From the NCBI GenBank assembly GCA_964036275.1, contig OZ038433.1:3408013-3472012 (forward strand): a DNA stretch of 64,000 bases. Reading direction: 5' to 3'. Each line of letters starts with the position of its first letter. The stretch's first letter is position 1. The translations under genes and the position numbers were made by a program. This document shows positions 21,675-34,491 of the stretch, piece after piece. The DNA comes from Litoditis marina (taxonomy: Eukaryota; Nematoda; Chromadorea; Rhabditida; Rhabditidae). The notes under the pieces are model-generated. The model saw only the letters and a program-made list of their open reading frames with translations. It was not told the origin of the DNA and made no database searches.

Positions 21675-24600
21675 ATGCCATTCTTAATTTACGTTTCAAT
21701 CTCTGTCATCTTCGCCGTTATTATTTTGGCTTCTTTGCGATTTATTTGGCGAAGAAGAAAAATAGATCACTCAATCAATATTCCGCTATTTGAGGTGAGA
21801 TGTCCTTTAAAGAAGGACGATTATGTGGACCAATCCCGTTACATCGGTCCTTTAAACTGCAATTGAAAAATATATTGCGGTTTAAAGGACTGAAGCGTTG
21901 CGATTGGACCACATAATCGTCCTTCTTTAATTCATTGTTTCCAACCGATTTTCACAGTTCTCAATAGTAGTTTTTTGTTTCTGTCACTAAAGTGTTTCAA
22001 TAGTTCATTACGTATTTCCTTCTCGTTAAGCATTAGTGTTTAATCCTATCCTTTACAAGTTAATTCAAGTTTGATGAGCAGAGTGAGTTTAGGTGATGTT
22101 GGAAAAACATATTCCTTCACTTTTCGCTATATTCAACTTATCAAAATTGATGATTTGCTACATAACAACAAAGTAAAGAAATAGTTAACTCCCTAGTTTA
22201 AAGGCCGGCGAATTTTGGCAATTCAGAATCACATTCCTGTTGTTAGAGAATTGGGCTGTTCTCCTTTTCAGGTTTCTGATAACTTGAATGAAATTGCCAG
22301 ACCGCCTGCAGTTAGTCTACAGAAGTGGGAGAAACGAACATTCGATAAAAGAATGGTGAGTTATCTCCTACGTGATGACAGAAAAGTTTTTGAACTTGAT
22401 TGTCGATTGTCTATACAAAACATTCGATATGAAATGAAACGCGTGTTTGATAGAATTGATCTATACCTGCTTCGCTTCAGTCCATCTAGTATAACAGGAA
22501 GGGAATCAGAATACAGTGCACAAATTATGGTCTCATTCGGCGCGGATAATATTGAAACAAACTAAAGTTGTAGAATGAAGCTCTTGGTAACGTGAACGGT
22601 CATTTGATTCTGATTTTTCAGAAATATCGTCGTTTTTCAAATTGTGAATGAAAATACTGTTTTTAGGACTCAAACATATTTCTGAAATGCACGGAGCAAT
22701 CGAAGGAAATGTCGACTCAAAATCTCATAAAGGACGAACACTACGGAGAAGTACGTTGACACTTTGAAGGCGATTTAGATTATGTTTGAATTGCAAACAG
22801 CAGGTAACCCTTTTCTTCATGGATCGATCTATCCGAAAAGTTGTTCATCGAAAACATAGCTTGCACCGGCCACGTTTTCAGCTAAACGCGCATAGAACGT
22901 ACATTTTTTTGACATTTGGAGGCACCTTCTGTGAGCAAGACATGAAACGGTAGATCTATGTTGCGAAATATTCAGACCACGTTCTCTTCATATCAGAGCT
23001 TGACCTCTGTTCTCAGACAATTCCCAGCCAATTGGCCAGCCACTTTTTTATTGGCTGGGCGAGAGAGTGTGCAGGTCAGAGAGACCCAGATGTCTGCGGC
23101 CTCATTGACCTGCACACTCTCTCGCTTTTGTAGCTGGCCAATCGAAGAAAATTGGCGCCAATCGTTCTGAGTTATAGCTCTCACGAGTTTGGTTATGTGC
23201 CAAAGATTACTCCTGGCGTTATTAAACGTTTCAACTTCTTTTAAAGTTTGGTTACCTCTGGATGTTTTTTCATGTTTTTTATCCAGATGTTTTCTGTTGA
23301 TCTAGCCACGCCCCGGTCTCGCCGACCACTTATCGTTCTGGAGGTGGGTACAGAAATCAAACGTTTATTTGGTTATACTCGTCAATTTTGTGATCCGTAT
23401 AAATCACGTTTATACCATGTGAAAACATTTCTTTTCGAAAAAGCTCGCCAGCACTCAACATTTCGTTTTTAATTTTACTTATGAAAATAAGTGGCCGCGA
23501 AAAATTGGATATAATCAACATTAACACTTTCGAACTGTTTACTCGTCATCACGATCATTTCCAGAACTCTCCCGTGGCCCATTTACTGTCCTACTTTCCG
23601 CCGCAGCATTCGACAAAGCAGGAAGTAGGTGGCTATATTATGGTTGGAGTTAGTTTTTGTAGTTTTTTTTACGGATTTCGTGGTCTCGTTCGTGGCACAG
23701 AACTAGATTTATAGAATTTTTTTTGAGTACAGGTGGTTTTGAGTCACTAACTATGACGGCAAATTCACATGTTGAATTGTGTAAATGAACGCTGACTGAT
23801 AATAACCGATTTTTCATGTGTCCTACTTCTAGTTCACTAACGCTACAAAATAGTTGAATTTATGGTTATGCTAAAACTCTACAGGACCAACTTTCCGAGA
23901 CGTCATCCCTATTCGAGTATGGACTGGGGACGGTCAGTGTTTTGTAATCTACCCTCTAAGTTGATTTTTAATGACTTTTATGCGTTGTATTGAACTAATA
24001 CGAGACTATAACATGAATGTATCTGACAGACTCATATCAAACACATAAAAGTTTCGCATAAGTAGTGCAAGTAGAACAGGGTGAAGATCACGGAAGAAGT
24101 TAAACAAGCCAAATCGAAGAAATTTCAGGCTCATTTTGCACGCTAACACTTTTTCTCTGCTACCGTTAACTTCGATTCGGTAATGTTTATGCAGTATCGA
24201 ATTAAATCTGCTAAGGGTTGCAGACGCCAAGTCGCTGCGGTTCGCTGCAAACACAGACTCCATCCGAGTACAGTATGCCATTGCCCACCGGCAGTCAGAC
24301 ATACTTACGGTCAGTTACATTGTTTTGCGACTTCTGAGAGTGATAAACTTAAAATGGACAAAGTCCAATAGATGATTCACCTACACGAGTGTCACAATTA
24401 TATATCGCAGAAACACTTCGAAATAGGGAAATTTGTTCTATTATTTTTGTAGTCTGATTCTTCGGTATTTCGTCAATGATTTCAATCATCTCATATCAAA
24501 GTATCAAACTACAAATAAGATATCTAGTTTCAATAGATTTTCCATTCCTCTAGTAGTGCTTATTTGTTGATCTGAATACTGAATATCATAATACATAAAA

Positions 24601-24830
24601 TGATGGATTTATTGTTTGATCTAACTTTATATGGGTAAGAGTAATAGTAATGAACTAAGAGTAATGAACTATTATTACTACTGATTCAGATACCCATCCC
24701 CGATGAGTGGTATTCTCCTCTCCCCGGAAGGCTTGATTTGTGCTCCATTGATCGAATTTGGATCGGAGGAGTATCTGGTCTGATTTGTTTTGACTTCAAT
24801 ATTTATTTCACACATCAGCATTCACAATAG
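21675..24830 (+). CDS. Small single-pass membrane protein, unknown family
   Basis: Seven exons, all joining in phase 0: 21675-21794, 22272-22355, 22667-22750, 23287-23343, 23565-23624, 23885-23932, 24690-24830. Predicted 197 aa. Residues 2-22 form one TM (PFLIYVSISVIFAVIILASL), followed by WRRRK, the usual stop-transfer charge pattern, so the tail is probably cytoplasmic. The tail has no recognised domain; it is rich in Ser, Pro and acidic residues (SPVAHLLSYFPPQ, DQLSETSSLFEYGLG). The start is the first ATG after a TTACAG acceptor. The uniform phase-0 exons argue that the model is real. It may be nematode-specific. Confidence 0.65.
21807..21930. mobile_element. Foldback MITE with TTAA ends
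   Basis: Arms of about 56 bp (TTAAAGAAGGACGATTATGT and its complement at the right) surround a short AT loop. The ends TTAAAGAAGG...CCTTCTTTAA suggest TTAA target sites. It begins 12 bases after the 5-prime splice site of exon 1 of the membrane-protein gene. Confidence 0.85.
22985..23180. repeat. Foldback repeat related to 2,610-2,720
   Basis: Internal inverted repeat GCGAGAGAGTGTGCAGGTCA / TGACCTGCACACTCTCTCGC about 35 bp apart, flanked by CAATTGGCCAGC and GCTGGCCAATCG. It ends with ATTGGCGCCAATCGTTCTGA, shared with 2,610-2,720. It lies in an intron of the small membrane-protein gene. Confidence 0.75.
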
Positions 24831-25443
24831 TGCAATACTACTGTTTTTTCCGCGTTTATTCGTTTTCTAATTTTGTAGCTCAAATTCCACGACTATGCTC
24901 CCTTTTCGATGCATGAAAAACTACCTCTACTCTGTTCCAACGTAGAATATAGATAGGGGTTTCATGATACTCTTCTACCTCAATGTTTTGAACTGTATTA
25001 TGTTTCTGTTCGTTGTCTCAAGCATAACTGACCGGTTGCACCACTGTATGATTTTCGACTTGTTCCCAGAAGACGACTTTCGAGCAACACACCTATTCTT
25101 AAGACCATTCTGGTCGTTCATTTCTAGAGGATTTTCTCGATTCTAGATGTTCTGTGAATAATGTTGTCATATTTTCTTTTCAGTTTCGCTGTAATTCCTA
25201 TTTTTAAATCAGTCAGTACACGTTTGAAAAACATCGATTCATTACAAATTACATATACGTGTATTTGCAAAATATGCTCAAAATCTACTTGTGAGTTAAC
25301 ATTAATGCTTATTATTTCGTTGATTATTTTAAAGTCTTAGATGCATGTATAATGTGAAATGTTCTGTACAATTACAAGTGGAAAATGAACTTGCTAAAAG
25401 AGTTTTGTTGTTTTCGAAACCACCAGAGTGCTACATGTGCTGA
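24831..25443. other. Convergent intergenic spacer
   Basis: Lies between the 3-prime ends of the plus-strand membrane-protein gene and the minus-strand receptor gene. AT-rich. The frame at 24,964-25,146 has no support. I see nothing further. Confidence 0.5.
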
Positions 25444-28400
25444 CTAGTTCTCGACACGTGCATTGTAAGACACTGTGTTCTGCGTGGTTTGCGCCCTAGT
25501 CTTCTCCGCGCGGAATATTTTTCTTTTAACCCATATTCTATACGGCGCAACGAAATAGATGGTGAGCAGTGAGTCGAATATGGCCGGAAGGGCATTGGTG
25601 AGAGTGGACATATATTCACTGACGGGGATACGATAGTGGAATGTGGATACGAGGGCATAGTGTGTCACCAGTGGAATGTAACAGAAAATGGGCATCAAGG
25701 TCTGGTAGGTCAAAGCCTGAACGAATATATATTATGGTAACAGAAATATGCGGGAGTATTCCGATGAGCAGTTTCACCCTGCGTGTCTTCGAAAAGCACT
25801 GTTTCTTTGAATTTTACCACTGTTTGGGTTCGCTCTTTCCGAAGCTTTCCCAGACGGGTCTGTTTTCCTATCCCCCTATGTTTGTAGTTTGAGTCTGAGG
25901 TCAGGTCCGTGAATAACGGCATGTTACGACATCAACATACAATGATGATTTGGTCATTTTCAACAAAGAAAATACTAATTTCTGAGTTTCATCATTGAAA
26001 AATGATCTACTAATTCCATTGATAGTTGTTATAGAACAAAGGTTACCTTCACGAGCATTCTCGAAGATTTCATGGTTTTCTCGGAGTAACTGGCGGAGTT
26101 TTTTTTGACAAAACGGAGAATTCTCCAGCGCCAATACAGTATGATAAAAGGTAGAAACCAAGCCCCAGTGAGTAGAATGAGGGTGTTTATTTGGAATATA
26201 GGGTCGGCGACCGACTTGAAGCCCCCGAAACGCCCGTATCCCGAGAGGTTGTATACGGGATAGAAGGCTATCGCTGAGGACATCACTTTTTTGAACTCGA
26301 ATGGAGCTAGATGGGGAGTTATCTGCAGAGAAGAAACCAGATTATAACGTTTTTGTTTGAAAATTCAGTAGGTCACATGAGTATGTATTTACAAGCGATA
26401 CCTCATCGTCAAGTGTGAGAAGAGGTGGAAGTTTGACTCAAGCTGCAACGGTGAGAGTGTCTACTTCGTTTGTTCCATCGCAGTTCAAGTTCGAACTCTA
26501 CTTGGAACTTGTACGAGACTAACCAACTTCTGTATGAAAATTGACTCCTTTTACCCTGTGATACAACTTTCAACCGCGGGTGTTATCTAAAGTACCAAAG
26601 TTATCGATTATTTTAAAAAGGGTTGAAATAGTTTTGGACATGGCAACAGAACTGTAAACGTACATACTTACAGTGAAACATGAAAATCTAATTGGTCGGT
26701 CAGTTCATGCGTGTGTGTCTTTGAGTACTACTCGAACTTACCAGCATGCTCACGGGAATGATAGATACCACTACCATATTAGTCACCAATCTTTTTCTTG
26801 TTATTGACTTGGTTTGAATAAGGGAATACCGAAAATGCATGGCCAGAGCAGTAGCAAATACTCCACTTATTCCGAATGCGTTGGAGACGTTGTAGGTCAC
26901 AAAACAGACCTACATACTATCAAGATAAACATTGTTGGGATCACCATGTTCATGGGTTTCTCAAGTTTTATGTTGTTTTTGTTCTCCTCGCTTCAAAGCC
27001 ATATATTAGCTTTGTAGTTATCATACAAACTTGGTACCTAGCGTTTCCATTTCTGATTTCTATGGTCTATTGATGTTCAAATGATGTATGACTGTATTAG
27101 ACTGTATTAAAATGAATGGTTGAATAAACCTTTGGGTTCTCGTTCTTATTCTATATATTTTTGGCCACACGTCATCAGGGATTGTGTCAAATGGTGTTGC
27201 TCACCTATAATAATTATAATTCCTACTGACCCTCATACAGTATGATTACAGTAGTAAGAACCGCAGTAGGAATGAAAATGACTACACCTCAGCTGATATC
27301 CATCTACACGGGCCTATTGGAAGAAGCGCCAGACTAGTAGGGGTGGACAGAGATCTGAAAACAGTTATATGAATGTGCTCAGTAAAAGATGAACCCAAAA
27401 ATCGTTTCGACCCGATTCAAGACGATTTTTGGGTTTTTCTCAGAGGGTTAGGGTCATCATCAGTTCAACCCCACTGAGAAAATGAAAACAGGACGAAAAG
27501 ACCCACTGACCGTCTTCTAACGATGAATTGTGAAAAATGGACATTGCTTACACTGAAAACACTTAGACCAGCAGATGTGTATATATTTCATTCTGCAGCG
27601 TGACAAATATAAGGAGTCAGCAAAGAGTAAGCATGTTCGAGTCATCTCATCGATGTGATACACTGTTTTTGACATATGTTTGGAGTGCGAAAGCTTAAAC
27701 TATTAACAAAACTGAATGAATCAATTGACTTGTTCATTTCTGCAATTTTTCATCTTTGACGAAACTACCATGCTTTTGAGGCGAGAAAGCATTAATAATG
27801 TTATTGGTGTAGTTTTGTGTTTTCACATTTAATAAATCAAAAATATTATATTGGAACGTGTGACCCGTGGGGTTGAACTTTCCACGTCCTTTAGCACGAA
27901 AAATACCTGTTCTGTAGTAAAATAGCAACGATTGCGATTATCAGCTGATTCAAAGTAGAGTTGAACAGAACTATACGATAGTCTTCGAAAGTTGATGGAC
28001 TTCTGAATACTGTGAACAGTGGACTCTTGGAAGGATGATTTCAATTGTCACAGACACATACATATGCTGTAGGTGAACTCCACTGAGATATAACAACTTG
28101 TGGAACTGTCTTCTCTATAGTGTCTTCTCATTGGTATTAGTTTCGCAATTGATTCCATCACAACGATCACTCATTTCTAGTGAAAAATTCAGCCGAACCT
28201 TCCAAATGCCAACTGTTTCTTCTTGGTTAGTCCGTACCGTCAATCCAAACATTTTTAGGAATTCATTGAAGTTCATTGCAGAATGTTTTGTCAAATTTGG
28301 AACCACAGGAAAAAAAATGTTCAAGTACGAAAATGTATGGTCCACTTACTTGGTCCAAATGAGATAAAGAAGAAGAGTACAAATGGGTACAACAACTATG

Positions 28401-28468
28401 GCGAAGGCTATGAAACAGCAATGAATAACAAACTCGTAACCAGAGGTGTCGATTATGGTAATATTCAT
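25444..28468 (-). CDS. Seven-TM chemoreceptor, serpentine class delta-like (srd)
   Basis: Predicted nematode chemosensory G-protein-coupled receptor, expected in sensory cilia. Six exons join in perfect phase: 28468-28350, 28002-27907, 27354-27288, 26909-26742, 26322-26047, 25716-25444, giving 332 aa. Seen in order: N-terminus and TM1 (CFIAFAIVVVPICTLLLYLIWTKSP), DYRIVLFNSTLNQLIIAIVA (TM2), SLALLPIGPCRWISAE (TM3 entry), FGISGVFATALAMHFRYSL, NMVVVSIIPVSML, a large loop with YNLSGYGRFGGF, a TM ending FLPFIILYWRWRIL, and SSRMLVKALTYQTLMPIFCYIP. The last TM is LPAIFDSLLTIYFVAPYR, a signature close to the srd/str superfamily ending. The frame is intact, so this is probably a gene rather than a pseudogene. 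The exact srd assignment is from memory of family motifs; srj or str are alternatives. Confidence 0.83.
27392..27435. repeat. 14-bp-arm hairpin in receptor intron
   Basis: AACCCAAAAATCGT and ACGATTTTTGGGTT are exact complements around a 16-nt loop. It lies in intron 2 of the receptor gene. Confidence 0.7.
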
Positions 28469-29799
28469 TTCAAACCAAAATATAAGAAATTAATGTGAAG
28501 CTGTCAGTATTGACAAAACCTGAAAATATTTGCTCGTTCAGTAATGTATGAGAAGTTATAGCGATGTGATAACACGGAGATATTTGGATTTAGACTCTTT
28601 TTTCTGAAAATAGAATTTACCTGATGCGTTCTGCAGGGTTTGTAGTTAGTCCACTGCTCAGACTGAGTACGTAGGTTATGTTTATGGGAGCCCAATTGAA
28701 TAAATAGCTTAGGTAAGACTTTCGAGTGAGCGAACTTCATGAATAGGGCACTGTTTCTGCTCTCGTGACATGTAAACTTATGATCTTTCCTCTTTTACGC
28801 GTGTACTGAAAATGTTATTTGAACCCACTACAGAGCTCACAGAATTATGTTTTTTCGAACATTGGACAGAGAGATCAAGTTCGAACTTTTCCATACAAAT
28901 ATTTGATTTGATTTGATACATTTGAAAGTTTCATTAGTGGTCGGTTACCCTTGTTGCAACTGTTCGATAGAAAGAAGTTTTTCTAAACGCAGTATTTTCA
29001 TGAGAAACAGCTGAAATGAAACGAACAAATGCCAGAAACAGATGGCTGCTAATGTTGCGAACTGTTCTGAATTGAGTTGGTAAGCAGTCTAGGTAGACGC
29101 AACGATTTGTAGCCCATGACAATCTTTGAACTCTTCCCGATCAGTTACTCAGTTGTGGAGGAGTTAAAATTTTTATTTCAAGCAAATTACAGATGAAAAC
29201 CAACATGAAAAGTTTTAGAATTCAGACCGGTAATGTCTAGTTTGTTCAGACTACGTTCAGAAACCGGAAAACGTGCGCAATCTTCCGGAAAATTCTTTTC
29301 CCGCCGTTTTCCAGTGTAATTTCCTGTTCGTACTTTCTGTCAGACGTTTTCGAGTAAAGTGTACGAGCGAAACGATGGCTACTCTTCGGGATTCATTCGA
29401 GTTCCTGCTCGTCTACTAACCAGTCACTCACAATCGGTTGGTTTTCCTGAAATTTTTCTGTTCCGCTCTTTCAGTTCTGTATTGTTTATTCAATTTTCAG
29501 GTTTCTTTCTAGACTTTAGAGTGATGTTGAGGTTAGGTTCAGGCTAAGATTACGTTAAGGTTAAGCTTAGGCTAGATTGAGGTTAGGAAATTTGTTCGAT
29601 TCTGAATCAAAAAAGTTGAATATCATAAGGAGAGCAACTTAACGTTGACAATTCCTCTACAGAGTTATATTGAGGTGAAAAAAGCTTTCAGTTGAATAGG
29701 AATAACCCGACACAAGTTTAATTTGGATCAATTTATGAATAAACATAGGAAAATTTCTCAAAAAATGTTCTTCTCAAAACTATTTTCTCCCTTTTCCAG
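28469..29799. other. Divergent intergenic region
   Basis: Separates the start of the minus-strand receptor from the plus-strand kinase and probably holds both promoters. No clear TATA pair was found. A degenerate run of GGTTAGG/TTAAGG words lies at 29,523-29,590. No gene supported. Confidence 0.45.
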
Positions 29800-32700
29800 A
29801 TGGATGAGAACAGTCTCCCATACTTCCATGGAGCTCTGATGGACCAAGATGTTAACACCATTTTACAGGTGAAAATACAACGTAACATAATTTTACTCAG
29901 ATATTTGTAGTTCCAGTGAAATTTTCTATTTTGATCATTCAAGAATAAAAACCACACTATACTGAAGTCTGAAGCTATGCAATTTATGAAAAACTAGAAT
30001 ACTGTTTCTAAATTGTTTTTCTTCTAATTCCGTACCTTTTTGTTGCAAACTTGTTCAGAACCAATATTACTCTGGTTGTTTACCACTTACCAAACAACTT
30101 ACACACATACAATAATCATACATTAATCATCAAACCTAGAAGAAAAAAGCAAGAAAGAAGGGGGAGTGAAAGTAACTTACATAGACCTTCGCAACATGGT
30201 AGAATCTAGAAATGCATTCTTCTCCGAGAGTGCATCAACATGTTAACGTAAAAAGTAAACATTTCCGGTGTTGAAGTTCAGCCCCCCGCCGACCCAGGTG
30301 GGGGGTAAATAGTAAATGTCGAAGTTGATTTTTGACCCCCCCCCCCTCTCATGGATTTTCAGGTTTTAGCTTGGGTGGGGGGTTGAAGTGCTACGGGGGG
30401 ACTCAACTAAAATGGGGGGGGGGGGCGATACTTCAACTTTCCCGGTTTTTGTTTATTGTCAGTTGGATCTTGATACACTCATTCACGGATTGAGAACTAA
30501 CTAAGCCACTACGAACAGGGCACTATCCAATGAGTAGGCTTGCTTTGAGGAGAATGAATCATATAACTACTTAATCAATCACGGATCCTTTTCGAAAGTT
30601 TATGCGTTTACAGATATTTCAAGTTATTTTCTATTTTCATTATCCTGGTCTTCTACCTCATTTTATTTTGCCCATTTCTAGGATAAATCGTACCCCAGTC
30701 TGAAAAAGATGGTCGAGTCGTGCATGAAGGAACCACTTGTACACAACAAGCAGACCATTCCACTCAGAAAGCCTATTGCCAAGGGAAAGTTCCAGTTGAC
30801 CCATCCGGATATCAAAATGATGAAAAAGGTACCAGCATTCAATTTTACCGCCTAATATTCTGGACAAAACATGGCTGAGTTCACGATAATTTCATGAAAA
30901 GAGTACTTTTTTAAGTTGCCCAGGTGATACCGGATGGTACCGTAATCATTTTCACGTGACATAAAGGAGAGTAATTATACGCCGTATTTTTTCTGATTGA
31001 AGTAGTATATTCCAAAGTATAATTCTCTAGAATGTATATGATCTTGATGAAAATAGTGAAACATATTTGCTCAATTCCAGATCGGTTCTGGGGCGTATGG
31101 AACCGTGTTCCGCGGTCTTCTTATTCGTGATTCCAAGGTAAACAAATTCTCAGTTTGACTGTGAAGATAATGGCAATGTCCGAGTTGTAGTCTGATCTTG
31201 TTTTTCTCTTAGTTCAGACTGAGATGACGTGGAATCGAACTACATAACAGCGGTTTCACCTCATATGTACAGTTTCGAGCCGTCCTGTTTCCTCAGGATA
31301 GTGTGAAGCACGATGATTTGAAAAGGAATCGCTCGAAAACTTTCGCGACAACATTTTCACTACAAAATCTACACTTCAAAGCAAGCTAAAAGATTGATTA
31401 CTTTCACTACAAGCCCTTATCTGAAGAGTTATAACTGAAAAGGCGGCCTATTGGTCGTTTTCTAAGTGGTCGCCATGAAGAAAGTTTTTCTAGTTTTCGT
31501 GTTAATATAGTTCAACGCGAGCAAACTCATTATTGTTATAATTAGCATAATTTTCATTAATATTACTACTATTGTCATATTTTTCAGGTTATCGCTGTAA
31601 AGAGACTGGATTCAGATGGGGCTGACGACGAGGCGTTGGCCGAGATGATGAAGGAGGCCAGGGTCATGCAGTTGTACGACCACAAGAACATCGTCAGGTG
31701 GGCCCACAGTTGTAGTTTGATCCTTTCAAGGTTGATAGACTGTTTATGAGTTCATGGGAAATATTTGATTTTTCAAAGCAAGGTGAAAAAAATTAAATAT
31801 GATCAATGTAGTTTGATCTCAAAACAATCCTTAATAATGAAGGTCAAGCGAAAAACAACTGGATCAAACTACAAACACAGAAGGATAGCAATACATTTAT
31901 TGTCAGGGCGTTCTTTTCAGTGTGATGAAGTGAAGGGTGTTTTGATTTTCAAGGTTTTCGGGGTGAGACAGAAGGGCACTAAATATTTTCTCCCATGTTC
32001 AGCTCGAAAAGTTGTTATTTTTTTCTGTGTTCCAGATTCTACGGTTTCATCGTGGACCGTATGCCGTATCTTCTGGTCATGGAATATTGTGAGGGAGGGT
32101 CTGTCGAGGACAAGCTGCTGGCGGCTGGGAAGGTATAGTCTCTGCAATCTTGACGTGGTCTATCACAATTTTAAATTACGATTGTTTTGCACAGAAAACG
32201 TGCGTTCTATAAAAGTCCTTTTTTCACATACTGTAACAAGGGTGAACAATCACTTGCAATACTTTCTGATTGTGGAGAAGCTCCTTGGTGAATAACTACT
32301 TGAAAGTTTATTGGCAGGCAGCCAAAGGTGGGAATGGTGAAGCCTATAATTCTTTCTGTGTTTTTAGAAGATCAGTGTTGGCACCCGTGTGGATATGATT
32401 GCTCAGGCTGCCACTGGGTTGGAGTACCTGCACTCGAAACAGTTGGTTATTTTTCTGTTAGATCATGAGAAACAATTGATTACTTTTATGATAGAGCTTA
32501 AGCAACAGTTGGTTACCTTTCCACTAGTATTCATTTACTTTATCATATATTTACAAGGACTTGCTTGTAAACCAGTTGGTTTCTATCCTACTGGACTTTA
32601 TTCATTTGGTTACCTCGCTACTAGGACTTGGTTACTTTTCCACTGAATTCCATAGGGCATCATCAAATCAGAACTGTAATATGGTCTGGAACACTAGTGT

Positions 32701-34491
32701 TTCGTGGTTTATTTGTAAAGTAATTCACTTTACTTAAATTTTAACTTTAATTTCAGGTGTATTCACCGCGACATTGCCTGTCGAAATTGTCTGCTCGATA
32801 AAGGGACCATCAAACTTGCCGACTTTGGAATGTGCCGTATGACATCCGTCTACAAAGTGGATCTGAACAAGCCGCTCAACGTGAGATGGCTGGCTCCTGA
32901 GGTTTGTGTTTTGGAATGAAAGGAGACCGGAGAGCAACATGGTTTCTCGTAAATCTGCTGTATCCTACTTTTGATTGGACGCGTTGCGTGTCGCGCGGCA
33001 TTGTCATGTGAATGTCACGTGGACTGATCAAACTGATATACGAGTTATTTGTGCTCTCTGATCTCAACACAGTTGAAAGCAGCCCGAAACAAGACCTCTG
33101 CTCAAGTTGTGTTCCGGTCTCCTTTAAAGAGGAAAATACAAATATGACAAATATGATGAGTAAAATATTGAACGTACAAAAAGCTACAATAATGATAATG
33201 CATCATGTTATGTATTTAAAATCAGGAATTTGTTATGTTTAGTGGAAATGAGAAAAAAATTTAGTGAAACAAAAAACTATGTATACTATCGACTGAGGTT
33301 CTTCTTGTATAATAACAGGTGTAATAATATAATAATAAAGTTAAATTGCACCCTTTTTCAATCAATCAAACAATTCATCTCTAGTACGGTACCCTAAGTT
33401 TAACGTGAAAGAAAACTTATTCGTTACAATTACAGTAACTTTAGCATAGTCAAAATCGCAGTATAGGACCAATTTTCAATGTGTTTTACCCCCGAAACTA
33501 CAAACTACAAACTGGAATTGTTTTCGTTCAACTTCAGGTGTGGCGTAACGGCGAAACTCGCTACAACACCGACATCTACGCCTTCGGAGTCATGATTTGG
33601 GAGATGTTCGAGATCCCGTACAATTCGCCCTACTCGGAATGGAAAGCAGCCATGGTCAAGGTCTGTCTTTATCTCTGCTCTCTCTCTCTGACACTCTCCC
33701 TCTCTCTCCATGACCCAGTCTCATGTTTTTCTCTTCGTAATAATTCAATTTCATTTTGATTCAATTTAAACACCATATTCAAACTCTTCTCTTTTCCCAA
33801 GAACCAAGTTTAGCTCAAAATGTTGCTGAACACATTTAATGTTCGCTTGCGGTTTGCCTCTCTCTTCTAAGTTTATCTCAAAGACTTCAATAACACTTAA
33901 AACTAACTTGTGAAGATTAATTTCTTACAACAAACTCAGAACTTTGACACTTTCATTTGCAGCGAAAAGTGATGGCCGGCTATCGAATGCAGCCCTCTGA
34001 GCACATGCCGGATGAGATGGTGCCCGTGTTGGAAATGTCCTGGAACCAGGTTCCGGAAAAGAGACCGGACGCCACCGAACTCAGGAAGATCTGTGACGAG
34101 ATCAACAAGGTATGCTTGTAGTCGGTACTTTGCAATAGGCTAGCTCAACTTGAGTACTTTATACTTATTTGAACGACTTTTAGTCGAACTTCTACTTGAA
34201 GAAAGTACTTCATATTTATAGTCCCGATGTTTTTCACTGTTAATTGTACAAACGGGGCTATGCTTGATGAATCTTAAATAGATACTCAAAATTTGGAAGA
34301 GTTATTATTTGAGTTCTTCTGTTCGAACAATACAAAACATAGCATGAACAAACTGTTTGTAAGTGAATAAGTGAATGTGTTTTGTACAATAAAAACAAAC
34401 ATGTTCTTTCCAGAAGATCAACCCTAGCGGGGCCGTCCTTCTGAAGGCGAAGGGCCAGTCTAGCCGCAGCCAGATCAGCAAGATGGGCTGA
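29800..34491 (+). CDS. Fer/Fes-like tyrosine kinase with interrupted SH2
   Basis: Cytoplasmic tyrosine kinase of the SH2-kinase type expanded in nematodes. Ten exons in phase: 29800-29868, 30682-30828, 31081-31137, 31588-31697, 32036-32132, 32368-32441, 32757-32901, 33538-33660, 33963-34109, 34414-34491. Product 348 aa. Residues 1-23 are the beginning of an SH2 domain (YFHGALMDQDVNTIL). Exon 2 is its end plus linker (SLKKMVESCMKEP). The middle with the FLVR arginine is absent. The kinase domain looks complete: GSGAYGTV loop, IAVK lysine, EMMKEA glutamate, CIHRDIACRN catalytic loop, ADFG, RWLAPE, DIYAFGVMIWEMF, EKRPDATEL. HRD-x-A-x-RN is the tyrosine-kinase form. A TTTTCCAG acceptor abuts the ATG, so a spliced leader may be added there. 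AATAAA follows at 34,603. The G-rich intron 1 insertion may explain the lost exon. Confidence 0.87.
30283..30435. repeat. G-tract/C-tract repeat in kinase intron 1
   Basis: GGTGGGGGGTAAATAG, CCCCCCCCCC, GGGTGGGGGGTTGAAG and a run of about 12 G. It resembles the G-rich element at 8,196-8,500. It lies where an SH2-core exon would be expected. Confidence 0.65.
31700..31882. repeat. TAGTTTGATC-ended MITE-like repeat
   Basis: CAGTTGTAGTTTGATCC on the left and GGATCAAACTACAAACACAG on the right form inverted ends about 150 bp apart in kinase intron 4. A shorter relative lies at 31,186-31,252 (GTTGTAGTCTGATCTTG ... CGAACTACATAACAG). Confidence 0.6.

Noticed and set aside
29523..29590. Run of TTAGG/GGTTAAG words, possible interstitial telomere
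   Set aside because: Too degenerate and without an exact TTAGGC series, the nematode telomere repeat.
32389..32646. 85-codon frame continuing kinase exon 6
   Set aside because: The first 17 codons are real kinase sequence; the rest is intron, because the catalytic-loop exon at 32,757 joins in phase to the donor at 32,441.
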